Shown here: one piece after another, positions 34,390 through 43,811 of the stretch | How the letters are laid out: each line of letters opens with the position of its first letter | Position numbering within the stretch: the first letter of the stretch is position 1 | Source: Caballeronia sp. dw_19 | Lineage (GTDB): Bacteria > Pseudomonadota > Gammaproteobacteria > Burkholderiales > Burkholderiaceae | Length of the DNA stretch: 64,000 bases | Direction of reading: 5' to 3' | Assembly: GCF_018449515.1 (NCBI RefSeq) | Contig: NZ_JAAVUQ010000044.1 | Coordinates: forward strand, 1 to 64,000 | Notes under the pieces: model-generated | Databases searched by the model: none | What the model saw: the letters and a program-made list of their open reading frames with translations, nothing else | Told to the model about the DNA's origin: nothing | Translations under genes and position numbers: made by a program

Positions 34390-35808
34390 ATGACCCGCCT
34401 AGTCGTTGTATCGAACCGAGTAGCCTCTCCGACCGAAACCAAAGGCTCCGCCGGCGGCCTCGCCGTGGGTGTGTTCGGCGCGCTGAAGGACAGCGGCGGC
34501 GTCTGGTTCGGCTGGAGCGGCGACGTAGTCAGCGACAGCGTGGCGAACCAGGGACCGAAACTCGAACAGGACGGCGCGGTCACGTTCGCCACCGTGGGCT
34601 TGCCGAAGAAGGATTACGACCAGTATTACCGGGGGTTTTCGAACGCGACCTTATGGCCTGTCTTCCATTATCGCAACGACCTGGCCGTCTACGACCGCGA
34701 GGAATACGCGGGCTACAGGCGGGTCAATTCGTGGCTGGCGCATCGCGCAATCAAGCTGCTGCAACCCGACGATGTCATCTGGGTCCACGACTACCACCTG
34801 ATCCCGTTTGGCGAGGCGCTGCGTTCGGAAGGCGTGACCAACCGCATGGGCTTTTTCCTGCATATCCCGTTTCCGTCACCGCAGATTCTGCTCAACATTC
34901 CGCCGCACGCGGAACTGGTCAAGTCGCTGTGCTGCTATGACGTGGTGGGTTTCCAGACGCCCGGCGACCAGGCTGCTTTCCACGATTACATCGTGCGTCA
35001 CGCGCATGGAACGGCCACGGCCGATGGCGAAGTGGAAGCGTTCGGCCGCCGGCTTAAAACCGGCGTGTACCGCATCGGCATCTTCCCTGATGAAATCGCC
35101 GAGCAAGCCACCCGCGGCGAAGCGCGTCAGGATGTGATGGACCTGAAGCAGAGCCTGGAAGGCCGCAAGCTCATCATGAGCGTGGACCGGCTGGACTATT
35201 CGAAGGGCCTGGTCGAGCGCTTCAAGGCGTTCGAACATTTCCTCGAAAAATCGCCCGAATGGCGGGGCAATGTCACGCTGGTGCAGATCGCGCCGCCCAC
35301 GCGCTCGGACGTGGATACCTACCAGCAGATCCGCCATAACCTGGAATACGAAGCAGGACGTATCAACGGCCGTTACTCGGGCCTCGACTACACGCCGATC
35401 CGCTATATGAATCAGCGTTATGACCGGTGGAAACTGATGTCGCTGTTTCGCGAGTCACAGATCGGGCTGGTCACGCCGTTACGCGACGGCATGAACCTGG
35501 TCGCGAAGGAATATGTCGCGGCGCAAAATCCCGACGATCCCGGCGTGCTCGTGCTGTCCCAGTTCGCGGGCGCCGCCGATGAAATGAAGGGCGCACTAAT
35601 GGTAAATCCGCACGACATAGTCGGCATGAGCGAGGCTATTGGGCGGGCGCTCTCCATGCCGCTCGCCGAACGCCGCGAGCGCTACGAAACCAGCATGGTG
35701 ATGCTTCGCAAGTACGACCTGGGCGTCTGGCGCGACTCGTTTCTCGCCGACCTGCGAGGCGTGAACTTGAACAAACAGCCGAACAAACGCCCGGCGGGCA
35801 ACAAATAA
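34390..35808 (+). CDS. otsA: Alpha,alpha-trehalose-phosphate synthase (UDP-forming)
   Basis: 472 aa, GT20 family. It makes trehalose 6-phosphate from UDP-glucose and glucose 6-phosphate for osmoprotection. The N-terminal RLVVVSNRV, the glycine-rich GGLAVGV acceptor loop, VWVHDYHL and the donor-site motif VDRLDYSKGL are all conserved. PLRDGMNLVAKEYVA marks the C-terminal domain. There is no otsB phosphatase gene next to it. AAAAGGAAG precedes the ATG. Following gene GT4 is separated by 257 bp. Confidence 0.96.
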   Translation: MTRLVVVSNRVASPTETKGSAGGLAVGVFGALKDSGGVWFGWSGDVVSDSVANQGPKLEQDGAVTFATVGLPKKDYDQYYRGFSNATLWPVFHYRNDLAVYDREEYAGYRRVNSWLAHRAIKLLQPDDVIWVHDYHLIPFGEALRSEGVTNRMGFFLHIPFPSPQILLNIPPHAELVKSLCCYDVVGFQTPGDQAAFHDYIVRHAHGTATADGEVEAFGRRLKTGVYRIGIFPDEIAEQATRGEARQDVMDLKQSLEGRKLIMSVDRLDYSKGLVERFKAFEHFLEKSPEWRGNVTLVQIAPPTRSDVDTYQQIRHNLEYEAGRINGRYSGLDYTPIRYMNQRYDRWKLMSLFRESQIGLVTPLRDGMNLVAKEYVAAQNPDDPGVLVLSQFAGAADEMKGALMVNPHDIVGMSEAIGRALSMPLAERRERYETSMVMLRKYDLGVWRDSFLADLRGVNLNKQPNKRPAGNK

Positions 35809-36065
35809 CAACACATGCAGCGTCGATTTAAAAACGCTGTCCGCCAACGGGATATCGGCCTGAAAACCGCAGGAATTCGACGATATTCGAGTGTTTCGCG
35901 ACTGTAACAGGGTCGTGAAAGTGAAAGTTTTGTCAACGCGTTGGCTTCCACGGCCAATAATAGGGTGTCGTTCGCACGCATCGCGCGCGGGCGACCGGCA
36001 CCCCTGCCGATCAATATCACAGACTAAACATCACGGCGAAGTCAGACCGAGTGGAGACGCGGACA

Positions 36066-37133
36066 ATGAGAATTGCACAAATAGCCCCCTTGACCGAATC
36101 AGTACCGCCCAAGTTGTATGGCGGCACTGAACGGGTTGTTTCGTATATCACCGAGGCGCTGGTTGAACTCGGCCACGACGTGACCCTGTTCGCTTCAGGC
36201 GACTCGCAAACCAAGGCGAAGCTGGAAGCCGTGTGGCCGCGCGCGTTGCGCCTGGACCCGGCTATCCGCGACCGGATCGCCCCGCATATGCTGCTGATGG
36301 AAATGGTGCGGCGCCGCGCCGACGACTTCGACGTGCTGCATTTCCACATGGATTACTACTCGTTCTCGCTGTTCAAACGCCAGGACACGCCGTTCGTCAC
36401 CACGCTGCATGGCCGGCTTGATTTGCCGGAGCAGCAACCGATCTTCAATACGTTCGATACCGCGCCGGTCATCTCCATTTCGGACGCGCAACGTCATCCG
36501 TTGCCGCAGGCCAAATGGCTGACCACCGTGTATCACGGGCTGCCGGAAAGGCGCTACTTGCCGCAGCCGGTCGAACAGACGTACCTGGCGTTCCTTGGGC
36601 GTATATCGCCGGAAAAACGCGTCGATACCGCCATCCGGATTGCCGGTCGGTGCGGGATGAAAATCAGGATCGCGGCGAAGGTGGACGCGGCGGACCGCGA
36701 GTACTACGAACGCGAAATCGCGCCGCTGATGAAGTTGCCATATGTGGAATTCATCGGTGAAATCGACGATGACCAGAAGGCCGGCTTTCTCTCCGGCGCC
36801 CACGCGCTGCTCTTCCCGATCGACTGGCCGGAGCCGTTCGGACTGGTCATGATCGAGGCGATGGCGTGCGGCACGCCGGTGATCGCGTTCAATCGCGGAG
36901 CCGTGCCGGAAGTGGTGGACGAGGGCGTGACGGGGTTTATCGTCGAGGACGAGATTGGCGCCGTGGCGGCGGTGAACCGGCTGCATACCGTGTCGCGCGA
37001 GGGCGTACGCAAGCGCTTCGAGGAACGCTTCACCTCGCGTCGCATGGCGCAGCAATATGTTGATGCTTATCAGGCGGTCGTGCGCGCGCAAAAGCGTTCA
37101 CGCTTCAAGCTGATCGACAGCGCAGCCAGTTGA
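36066..37133 (+). CDS. GT4-family glycosyltransferase
   Basis: 355 aa from the ATG at 36066; a GTG at 36051 would add five residues. GT-B fold: N-terminal IAQIAPLTESVPPKLYGGTERVV, and the C-terminal donor-binding EPFGLVMIEAMACGTPVIAF with the E-x7-E pattern typical of GT4. This family with the N-terminal PLYGGTERV motif is common beside trehalose or stress genes; acceptor and donor sugars are unknown. Its transcript should end at the strong hairpin at 37191-37238. Confidence 0.9.
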   Translation: MRIAQIAPLTESVPPKLYGGTERVVSYITEALVELGHDVTLFASGDSQTKAKLEAVWPRALRLDPAIRDRIAPHMLLMEMVRRRADDFDVLHFHMDYYSFSLFKRQDTPFVTTLHGRLDLPEQQPIFNTFDTAPVISISDAQRHPLPQAKWLTTVYHGLPERRYLPQPVEQTYLAFLGRISPEKRVDTAIRIAGRCGMKIRIAAKVDAADREYYEREIAPLMKLPYVEFIGEIDDDQKAGFLSGAHALLFPIDWPEPFGLVMIEAMACGTPVIAFNRGAVPEVVDEGVTGFIVEDEIGAVAAVNRLHTVSREGVRKRFEERFTSRRMAQQYVDAYQAVVRAQKRSRFKLIDSAAS

Positions 37134-37190
37134 ACGGCGCGCCTGAAAAGCGCTTCGCGAGCTTCAGAGCCAATCAAGAAAGCCATAAAG

Positions 37191-37238
37191 AAAACCGCCG
37201 CGCAGCACGACCAGAAGGTCGTGCTGCGCGGCGGTTTT
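37191..37238. terminator. Bidirectional terminator with a 22-bp perfect stem
   Basis: AAAACCGCCGCGCAGC... at 37191-37212 pairs perfectly with 37217-37238 around an AGAA loop, with A4/T4 ends giving U-tracts in both directions. It serves the convergent GT4 (plus) and SYLF (minus) genes. Confidence 0.9.
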
Positions 37239-37305
37239 AACTTATGCGTGCGTGATTCAGGATTCAGGCCGGCTCAGGCCGGCTTTAGCCAGCCGAAGAC
37301 CCCGA

Positions 37306-37896
37306 TCAGATCTTCAGACGCGATACCTTCGTGCCTTCCAGCGAAAGGTTAGCCATCAGGCCAGCGTTTGTCAGCACGAACACTTCGACCGGCGCCGTTG
37401 CGGTGTCCGAATCGATATTGCCGTTCGCGCCCATCTTGACCAGCGCGACCGATGCATCGCCGCCGACCGACCAGCCGTCCGTATTGCGGAATTTGTCGAG
37501 CGCGTCCTGCGTCATGAACAGGAAGATGATCGCCTTCGATTGCGCGCCTGCTTGCAGGCCAATCGACGCCGACGTCGTGCTGTAGTAGCCGACCGAGCCG
37601 CCGCCAACCCGCAATGCACCCTTGCCGTACTGCGCCCCGACGATGAAACCTGCCGCCAGCACCGACGGGAACACGAGCACGCCGCGCGCCTTGCCGACCA
37701 GCTCACGCGAGCCGCGAGCGGTGACGTAGAGGCGTTGCATGGTTGCGTCGACATCCGCATCGATCGAACGGCGTGCGTCCGCGTCGCCGGCGGTCTGTTG
37801 TGCGCCTTGATTCGACGTTGTCGTGCAACCGGCTAGCGCGAAGCCACCCATTGCAAGCGCGGCGGTCGATTTGATCATGAAGTTTCGTCTTTGCAT
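37306..37896 (-). CDS. SYLF-domain lipoprotein
   Basis: 196 aa from the ATG at 37896 (GGAGA seven bases upstream); the open frame to 38187 is not family-like. The N-terminus QRRNFMIK resembles a twin-arginine motif and is followed by a hydrophobic run and the lipobox LAGC at about residues 20-23, so it is probably an exported lipoprotein. The SYLF (Ysc84/DUF500) domain follows, with GVLVFPSVLAAGFIVGAQYG and YYSTTSASIGLQAG. SYLF domains bind phosphoinositides in eukaryotes; the bacterial role is unknown. Confidence 0.88.
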   Translation of the reverse strand: MQRRNFMIKSTAALAMGGFALAGCTTTSNQGAQQTAGDADARRSIDADVDATMQRLYVTARGSRELVGKARGVLVFPSVLAAGFIVGAQYGKGALRVGGGSVGYYSTTSASIGLQAGAQSKAIIFLFMTQDALDKFRNTDGWSVGGDASVALVKMGANGNIDSDTATAPVEVFVLTNAGLMANLSLEGTKVSRLKI

Positions 37897-38274
37897 CGTT
37901 TTCTCCATCGTGGTTTTTTGGGAAACCCCATCTACGAGTGTTGCAGCATGGCGTTTTATAACACAGCACGTCCGTGAGCAACATGTCCTGAAATGTCGCG
38001 GAGCCTTACCCCGCTTGGCTTGCGCCGTGTCAGGCAGATGTAGTGAGGTAATTTTGACCTGCCCGGTCGAGACGCCGTCCGCGTCAGAGAACGCTTGTTT
38101 GCACGAAACATTCGTCCCTCGCAACAGACAAGATCCGAAGACGCAAACGGTGGGCCAGCCCTTCCTGGCCGCTCGAATTTCGGTCAAAGTTACCCGTCAA
38201 AATAAAACGAAAAACTTCGTGAGATAGTGCAAAAAACTGCAGAGGCGTTGTCTCCACATCGCAATGTGATGTTT
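37897..38274. other. 378-bp spacer upstream of the SYLF gene
   Basis: No gene was supported. A weak minus-strand promoter candidate is present: TTGCTC (complement of 37976-37981), 15 bp, and TATAAA (complement of 37955-37960), about 60 bp upstream of the SYLF start. The rest shows nothing recognised. Confidence 0.4.
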
Positions 38275-38751
38275 TTACGGCTTGGCAATCCGAGTGGATT
38301 CATTGGCTTGCTTCGCTTTGTCATTTTTTGTGGCGGGGCGACGGAGGGCGCGTCGAATCACGCCGATCACGGCGCCCAGCAAAAACAGCGTGATCGCCGG
38401 CACGACCCAATAACCGACAAACGCATGCCATAGATAACCGAACAGCACGCTGCGGCGAGTCGAATACTCCTCCAGGGCATCCTGGTTCTTGGCGGCATTG
38501 GCTGCGACTACGTCGGGCGGACAGCCGGCCGTGCGCGCTTCGTCGAGGGAACCGTGGCAGCGCGAAACGGCGGCAGAGGCACGTTGCGCGTCCGTGAACG
38601 TCCAGGTGGAGAGGGAGTGGGCAAGATCCTGGGCATCGTACGAGAGCTGTTCGCGAAGCTCGTTTGCCGCAACGATCATGATCGGGACCGCCCAAAAAAT
38701 GATCACAACCAGCCACCGCCTGAACCAGCGGTTTTTATATCGCCATACCAT
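38275..38751 (-). CDS. Hypothetical two-helix membrane protein
   Basis: 158 aa. The arrangement is a cytoplasmic N-terminus (MVWRYKNRWFRRW), a first transmembrane helix at about residues 13-30, a loop of about 75 residues that contains two cysteines, a second helix at about 113-133 and a Lys/Arg-rich tail. The family was not recognised. Similar small proteins with a periplasmic loop between two helices are often annotated as hypothetical membrane proteins in Burkholderiaceae. It is oriented like its neighbours on the minus strand. Function unknown. Confidence 0.65.
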   Translation of the reverse strand: MVWRYKNRWFRRWLVVIIFWAVPIMIVAANELREQLSYDAQDLAHSLSTWTFTDAQRASAAVSRCHGSLDEARTAGCPPDVVAANAAKNQDALEEYSTRRSVLFGYLWHAFVGYWVVPAITLFLLGAVIGVIRRALRRPATKNDKAKQANESTRIAKP

Positions 38752-38930
38752 CCTTGGGGCCTCCGTCTATTGCAATGCTGCAAGCCGGCTAGACTGTGGC
38801 GGACCGATGGCGCATTAGTTATTCTGGTGGGCCGCCTTCGCATCATCTTATGAGATAAAACGCGCGCCGCGTAGCACGACCGTAGCTGCACTGCAATAAG
38901 ACGGGGCGGGGTTTTCCCGGGTTCGGGACT

Positions 38931-38966
38931 TTACTTACCCGCTTACTTGCCCGCCTACTTACCCGC
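38931..38966 (+). repeat. Three-copy 12-bp tandem repeat
   Basis: Units TTACTTACCCGC, TTACTTGCCCGC and CTACTTACCCGC follow each other without spacers. Confidence 0.75.
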
Positions 38967-38997
38967 GATTCGTGCGTGATTTATGCCCGAAAAAACC

Positions 38998-39033
38998 ATG
39001 AAAAAAGCCGCGTGTTCAAAGGCACGCGGCTTT
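38998..39033 (-). terminator. Rho-independent terminator of psiF
   Basis: An 11-bp stem (39004-39014 with 39023-39033) contains GCCGCGTG/CACGCGGC and is followed on the minus strand by a U-rich run from 39006 downwards. It lies 32 bp after the psiF stop. Confidence 0.85.
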
Positions 39034-39064
39034 AACAAACAATTGAACGTCACCTCGCTCCGGT

Positions 39065-39370
39065 TCAGCCCTTGTTACTGAGACAGTCCTTCATGAAGGC
39101 TTTCCGATCGTCGCCTTTCTTGCCCGTCGCCGATTTATTGCACGCCGTCATTTTCTGCTGCTGAGTCATCGGAGCGGCAGCAGCAGGCCCTGACGAGAGG
39201 CAATCTTTCATGAAGGCCTTGCGGTCATCGCCTTTCTTGCCCGAAGCCTGCGCATTGCAGGTTGTCATCTTCGATTGCTGGCTGTTATCGGCAAACGCCG
39301 GTGTTGCAGCGAAGGTCGCGCTTAAAGCGACGCCCAATGCGAGCGTTGCCATGGTTGCCCGGATCTTCAT
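39065..39370 (-). CDS. psiF: PsiF repeat family protein
   Basis: 101 aa from the ATG at 39370. Signal peptide MKIRATMATLALGVALSA..AFA. The mature protein has two PsiF repeats, each KM-T-CN-x-A-x-GKKGDDRKAFMKDCLS. PsiF is a phosphate-starvation-inducible protein of unknown biochemical function in E. coli; many Burkholderia have two-repeat versions. The gene is single, with a terminator downstream and a long 593-bp upstream region. Confidence 0.9.
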   Translation of the reverse strand: MKIRATMATLALGVALSATFAATPAFADNSQQSKMTTCNAQASGKKGDDRKAFMKDCLSSGPAAAAPMTQQQKMTACNKSATGKKGDDRKAFMKDCLSNKG

Positions 39371-39963
39371 GCGTTTTCTCCCTTTAAATGAATGACATGA
39401 AACGAGGTGAGGTGCTGCAAGGTCAGGCACATATCTATCCCGCTCAATACGGCTGCGGCTTTTGCCGTGGCTTTTGCCGTCATTGCCATCGTCAGGCGGC
39501 TTGATCAGGCAAACCCAAGGTAACCCATTATGGCAAAAAGCCATACAAATGCCGTACGGTTTCGAACCTCAAAAATCGAAAAGCACATAACGTCCGCGTC
39601 ATTCAAAAGGCGCTCGCAATAATCGCTTCACGCCGATTAACACCAATTCGATCTGTTCCGTGTCCATTGATACGCGCTCTGTAAGCTTTCTTTATCGGAC
39701 GACAACGGTTCTGGACAGGAGGCTTACAATTTTCATTTCGGCTGCGCGCTTGAACGGCCAATGACGCTCGATGATTTCGCGACCGGCAACGACCGGCACC
39801 TACCGGTCTCCACAGGGGCAAGCCTCCGTTGTAGCGTCGCAACATTAGCGCGAACGGTGTCAACACGCGGACAAAGCGCCTTCACAGTCTCTGCCTACAC
39901 TCTTCGTGCGCAGCGTTGCAAAGCCGTGCGATCCTGTCGTTCTACTGCTTAAAGGAGTCGCGT
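39371..39963. other. 593-bp spacer between psiF and the next gene
   Basis: It must hold the psiF promoter (minus) and that of the small gene at 39964 (plus). A perfect 12-bp tandem duplication, GGCTTTTGCCGT, lies at 39457-39480. No gene with a plausible ribosome-binding site or recognisable product was found. Confidence 0.45.
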
Positions 39964-40245
39964 ATGTCCCGCCCCTTGTCCGATCATTACAAAGGTTTTG
40001 AAATCACCGTCCAGGCATTGCGTCGTGGCAAAGAGCGCGACGAGCCGGACGACGGCCCGCGTCATTTCGACATCATCGTCAACATTTCGCGCAGCGCCAG
40101 CGGCGAGGGCGGGAAGTCGGAAATGTTCGGCGTGCCGGAGCAGGAACCGTTCAACAGCCCGATCGACGCGACACGAGCGGGTATTGACTATGCGAGGGCG
40201 ATCATCGACAAGAAGGTGCAAGGGGAGTCCGTCGATGAGCTGTAA
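39964..40245 (+). CDS. Small conserved hypothetical protein
   Basis: 93 aa from the ATG at 39964 with AAAGGAG upstream. The protein is soluble, acidic and without a signal peptide. It starts MSRPLSDHYKGFEITV and contains a FDIIVNISRS strand-like segment and an IDATRAGIDYARAIIDKKV helix, suggestive of a small alpha/beta fold. I do not recognise a characterised family. The good ribosome-binding site and coding-like composition support reality. Confidence 0.75.
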   Translation: MSRPLSDHYKGFEITVQALRRGKERDEPDDGPRHFDIIVNISRSASGEGGKSEMFGVPEQEPFNSPIDATRAGIDYARAIIDKKVQGESVDEL

Positions 40246-40588
40246 AAGCCGGCCGGCATAGTTGCATCACGCGTTGCACCAGAATCAGGGCCAACAGCAA
40301 TTGCGGTAGGCGGCGCAAGCGTCCACGCTCATCGGGCCGTACGAGGCGTGCTTTCACCTGGACGAAAAACACGCAAGTCCGCACGGGAATCCCGCACAAC
40401 GTTGAATCCCATCTATCTGACGGAGTCGTGTCCCGATGTCCGGCACGACGGCCCGATATCCCCACCAAGGGCAGCCCGAGGTAGCCGAGAAGCTGCCGGA
40501 AGCAGCAACCCAACACGCCCACACCCATCCTGTTTCAGCCAATAACTGAATATCCGATAACTCAAAACGAAACCAGGAGATATGCCGC
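40246..40588. other. 343-bp spacer upstream of the sugar ABC locus
   Basis: Should contain the promoter and the LacI operator of the ABC locus. No confident promoter or LacI-type palindrome was found. Short open frames here lack ribosome-binding sites. Confidence 0.4.
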
Positions 40589-41581
40589 ATGAACTCACAT
40601 CACAAACCTGTCGAACCCGCGCTGCGCCGCCGTTTCATGTCTGTCGCGCTGTCACTGGGCGCGTGCGCCATGTTGCCGTTGTCGCTGTATTCCACCGGCG
40701 CCGCCGCGCAAGCCGCGCATAAGCCGAAGGTCGCGCTCGTGATGAAATCGCTGGCGAACGAGTTTTTCCTGACCATGGAAACCGGCGCCAAGGATTATCA
40801 GAAACACAACTCGAGTCAGTTTGACCTGATCACCAACGGCATCAAGGACGAAACCGATACCGCGAACCAGATTCGCATTGTCGAGCAGATGATCGTCTCG
40901 AAGGTCGATGCGCTCGTGATCGCCCCGGCTGATTCCAAGGCGCTCGTCCCGGTCGTCAAGAAGGCCGTGGATGCAGGGATCATCGTGGTGAATATCGACA
41001 ACCGGCTGGACCCGGACGTGCTCAAGTCGAAGGACCTGAACGTGCCGTTCGTCGGCCCGGACAACGCGAAGGGCGCGAGGCTGGTCGGAGATTATCTGGC
41101 CAAGCGACTCAAGGCCGGCGATGAAGTCGGCATTATCGAAGGCGTGTCGACCACCACCAACGCACAGCAACGCACGGCCGGTTTCAAGCAAGCGATGCAG
41201 GCGGGCGGCATGAAGGTTGTTGCGCTGCAATCGGGCGACTGGGAAATCGACAAGGGCAACGCGGTGGCATCGCAGATCCTGAACGCGAACCCGAACATCA
41301 AGGCGCTGCTGTGCGGCAACGACAACATGGCGCTCGGCGCGGTGGCTGCGGTGCGGGCGGCGGGTAAGGCAGGCAAGGTGCAGGTCGTCGGCTACGACAA
41401 CATCAACGCCATCAAACCGATGCTCGCCGACGGCCGGGTGCTTGCAACGGCCGATCAATACGCCGCGAAACAAGCGGTATTTGGTATCGACACGGCTTTG
41501 AAAGCGATTTCCGAGCATAAGAAACAGTCGGAATTGTCAGGCATGGTCGAAACACCGGTGGTCCTGATTACCAAAAAATAG
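40589..41581 (+). CDS. Sugar ABC transporter substrate-binding protein (RbsB-like)
   Basis: 330 aa, peripl_BP_4 family. A signal peptide of about 37 residues (LRRRFMSVALSLGACAMLPL..AQA) directs it to the periplasm; the RRRFM motif could be a Tat signal. The mature protein shows ribose/galactose-binding features: VALVMKSLANEFFLTMETGAK, the IDNRLDPD strand and ALLCGNDNMALGAV. Substrate class, probably a pentose or hexose, is inferred. CCAGGAGATATGCC gives a good ribosome-binding site before the ATG. Downstream are the ATPase and LacI regulator. Confidence 0.92.
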   Translation: MNSHHKPVEPALRRRFMSVALSLGACAMLPLSLYSTGAAAQAAHKPKVALVMKSLANEFFLTMETGAKDYQKHNSSQFDLITNGIKDETDTANQIRIVEQMIVSKVDALVIAPADSKALVPVVKKAVDAGIIVVNIDNRLDPDVLKSKDLNVPFVGPDNAKGARLVGDYLAKRLKAGDEVGIIEGVSTTTNAQQRTAGFKQAMQAGGMKVVALQSGDWEIDKGNAVASQILNANPNIKALLCGNDNMALGAVAAVRAAGKAGKVQVVGYDNINAIKPMLADGRVLATADQYAAKQAVFGIDTALKAISEHKKQSELSGMVETPVVLITKK

Positions 41582-41866
41582 GTATTACACGCATAGGAAA
41601 TTTGATTTGTCTGCTTAAAATCTTAAGAAACGGGCGCCGCTGCCGATAAACGAGAGAATGGGATGATCAACTCGTTTTTTCGATGAACGCCAGGCGGAGC
41701 CCGGAATTTTGTATCTGCACATAGTGGACTGGATAATGGATAGCGGGCCGGTATTGGGCTAGTCGAGGCTTCAGGAACAGGCTTGACTGCAAACGATTGC
41801 GGTCGAGCCTCTCGCAGCGAGAGGGGCGCGCGTGAAGAACGCGGCGGCTTTTCGCCGGAGAAGAGG

Positions 41867-43486
41867 ATGGACGACAGAGTGAAAACCGCGCCCGTTCTCA
41901 CGGTGAGCGGGATAGGCAAGACCTACGTGGAGCCGGTTTTAGCCGGCGTCACGCTGGACTTGCACGCGGGCGAAGTGCTCGCGTTGACCGGGGAAAACGG
42001 CGCCGGGAAAAGCACGCTCTCCAAGATCATCGGCGGCCTGGTCGATGCGACCACCGGCACCATGACCCTGGGTGGAGCGCCTTACGCGCCGGCCAGCCGC
42101 AAGGAGGCAGAAGCGCTGGGCGTGCGCATGGTGATGCAGGAATTGAACCTGCTGCCTACGTTATCGGTGGCGGAAAACCTGTTCCTGAACCGGTTGCCGC
42201 AGCGCAAGGGATTCAAATTTGGCTGGATCGACCGGGCGGCGCTGCGCGAGGACGCCCGGCACGCGATGCAGCAGGTCGGGCTTGACGCGATCTACCCGGA
42301 TACGCTTGTGGGCGAACTGGGGATCGGGCATCAGCAGATGGTGGAGATCGCGCGGAATCTGATTGGCGATTGCCGCGTGCTGATTCTTGACGAACCCACC
42401 GCCATGCTGACGGCGCGCGAAGTGGACCTGCTGTTCGAGCAGGTCGAGCGCCTGAAAGCGCGGGGCGTGGCGCTGGTGTACATCTCGCATCGGCTGGAAG
42501 AACTCAGGCGGATCGCCGGGCGCGCAGCCGTACTGCGCGACGGCAAGCTGGTTCATATCGACGCCATGCAGAACCTGACCAGCGACCGTCTGGTCACGCT
42601 CATGGTGGGGCGTGACATAGGTGAGCGGATCGATCTGGGCGAACGGAGGATTCGCGGCGTTGCGCTGAAAGTTGCCGGCATGAGCCGCGGCCAGGTGGTC
42701 CGCGATGTGTCCTTCGAGGTGAAGGCGGGCGAGATTTTCGGCATCAGCGGGTTGATCGGCGCGGGCCGTACGGAACTGATGCGGCTGATCTACGGTGCGG
42801 ATCGGGCCGACAGCGGCGTGGTCTCGGTAGCGCATGACGGTGGGGCGCTTACGCCGGTGAAAATCGCGTCGCCTGCGGACGCGGTGAAGAACGGCATTGC
42901 GCTGATCACCGAGGATCGCAAGGGCGAGGGTTTGCTGCTGCCGCAGCCGATTGCCGCGAATATTTCGCTCGGTAATATCGGCGCGGTGTCGAGCAGGGGT
43001 TTTATCGATGGACGGCGTGAAGCGGCATTGGCGCAAAAGCAGATTGACGCGATGCATATCCGCGCCTCCGGTCCGTTGCAACCGGTGTCGGAGTTATCGG
43101 GCGGCAATCAGCAAAAGGTGGTGATCGGCCGCTGGCTCGCGCGCGACTCAACCGTGCTGTTGTTCGATGAACCCACGCGCGGCATCGATGTCGGCGCGAA
43201 GTTTGATATTTATGCGTTGATGGGCGCGCTGGCGCTGGAAGGGCGGGCGCTGGTGGTGGTGTCGAGCGATCTGCGCGAACTGATGCTTATTTGCGACCGG
43301 ATCGGGGTGATGTCGGCGGGACGGATGACCGGGGTCTTCGAGCGGAATACATGGTCGCAGGACGCGCTGTTGGCGGCAGCTTTTGCCGGTTACGCGAAAC
43401 GCGACGAAATCCTCCAGGAACCCATCGTGCCGGATGCCAAGGCGCCGCCTCAGCCGAGCATCGGCGGATCAGCAGTGAAGCGCTGA
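41867..43486 (+). CDS. Sugar ABC transporter ATPase (RbsA/MglA-type double domain)
   Basis: 539 aa from the ATG at 41867, with GGAGAAGAGG upstream. Two ABC cassettes are fused: the first has a canonical Walker A GENGAGKST, signature ELGIGHQQMVEIA and Walker B VLILDEPTA; the second has the degenerate P-loop GLIGAGRTE and signature ELSGGNQQKV with LLFDEPTRGIDVG. This fits the sugar importer ATPases that pair with a homodimeric permease. No permease gene is adjacent. It is 285 bp downstream of the binding protein. Confidence 0.93.
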   Translation: MDDRVKTAPVLTVSGIGKTYVEPVLAGVTLDLHAGEVLALTGENGAGKSTLSKIIGGLVDATTGTMTLGGAPYAPASRKEAEALGVRMVMQELNLLPTLSVAENLFLNRLPQRKGFKFGWIDRAALREDARHAMQQVGLDAIYPDTLVGELGIGHQQMVEIARNLIGDCRVLILDEPTAMLTAREVDLLFEQVERLKARGVALVYISHRLEELRRIAGRAAVLRDGKLVHIDAMQNLTSDRLVTLMVGRDIGERIDLGERRIRGVALKVAGMSRGQVVRDVSFEVKAGEIFGISGLIGAGRTELMRLIYGADRADSGVVSVAHDGGALTPVKIASPADAVKNGIALITEDRKGEGLLLPQPIAANISLGNIGAVSSRGFIDGRREAALAQKQIDAMHIRASGPLQPVSELSGGNQQKVVIGRWLARDSTVLLFDEPTRGIDVGAKFDIYALMGALALEGRALVVVSSDLRELMLICDRIGVMSAGRMTGVFERNTWSQDALLAAAFAGYAKRDEILQEPIVPDAKAPPQPSIGGSAVKR

Positions 43487-43811
43487 ACAGGCACAATGGA
43501 AGTCTTTAAAGCAGTTGGATCACGGTAGTGAGAGGCTGTGAAAGGCAGTTAAAGCAGGCGCAAAGCAGCAAAAAGCTGCGGTGCCCGCCAAGCAAGAAAG
43601 CATGAAAGCCGGCGCGGGGAAAACGCCGGCGGGCGGTCCCGGGCGGTCCTAACGGCCGCACAAAGGGCCGCACACAGGCAGATGTAGGGCTGTAAGACCC
43701 AAGCAGGCAACCGGAAACGCAAGGCCAGAGGGCAGCGCAGTGGGATGCGCGTTGCGGGGGCCAATCAAGAAGAGCAAGAAGCAAGACCCAAGTCAGAGAG
43801 AAGGACCAAGT
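43487..43811. other. 325-bp spacer where a permease gene would be expected
   Basis: No permease gene or clear remnant is present. Two small hairpins occur: GCAGC/GCTGC (43565-43579) and GCCGGCG/CGCCGGC (43608-43630). The composition is A/G-rich with Gly/Ala-poor coding potential; an ATG at 43495 opens only ten codons. Confidence 0.6.

Larger units (their letters stand above)
38752..39064. other. 313-bp spacer with 12-bp tandem repeats and a terminator
   Basis: Contains three head-to-tail 12-bp units near TTACTTACCCGC at 38931-38942, 38943-38954 and 38955-38966, and the psiF terminator at 38998-39033. No gene was seen. Confidence 0.6.

Noticed and set aside
39603..39866. 87-codon minus-strand frame in the psiF upstream region
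   Set aside because: Composition is Arg-rich as in random high-GC frames and there is no ribosome-binding site.
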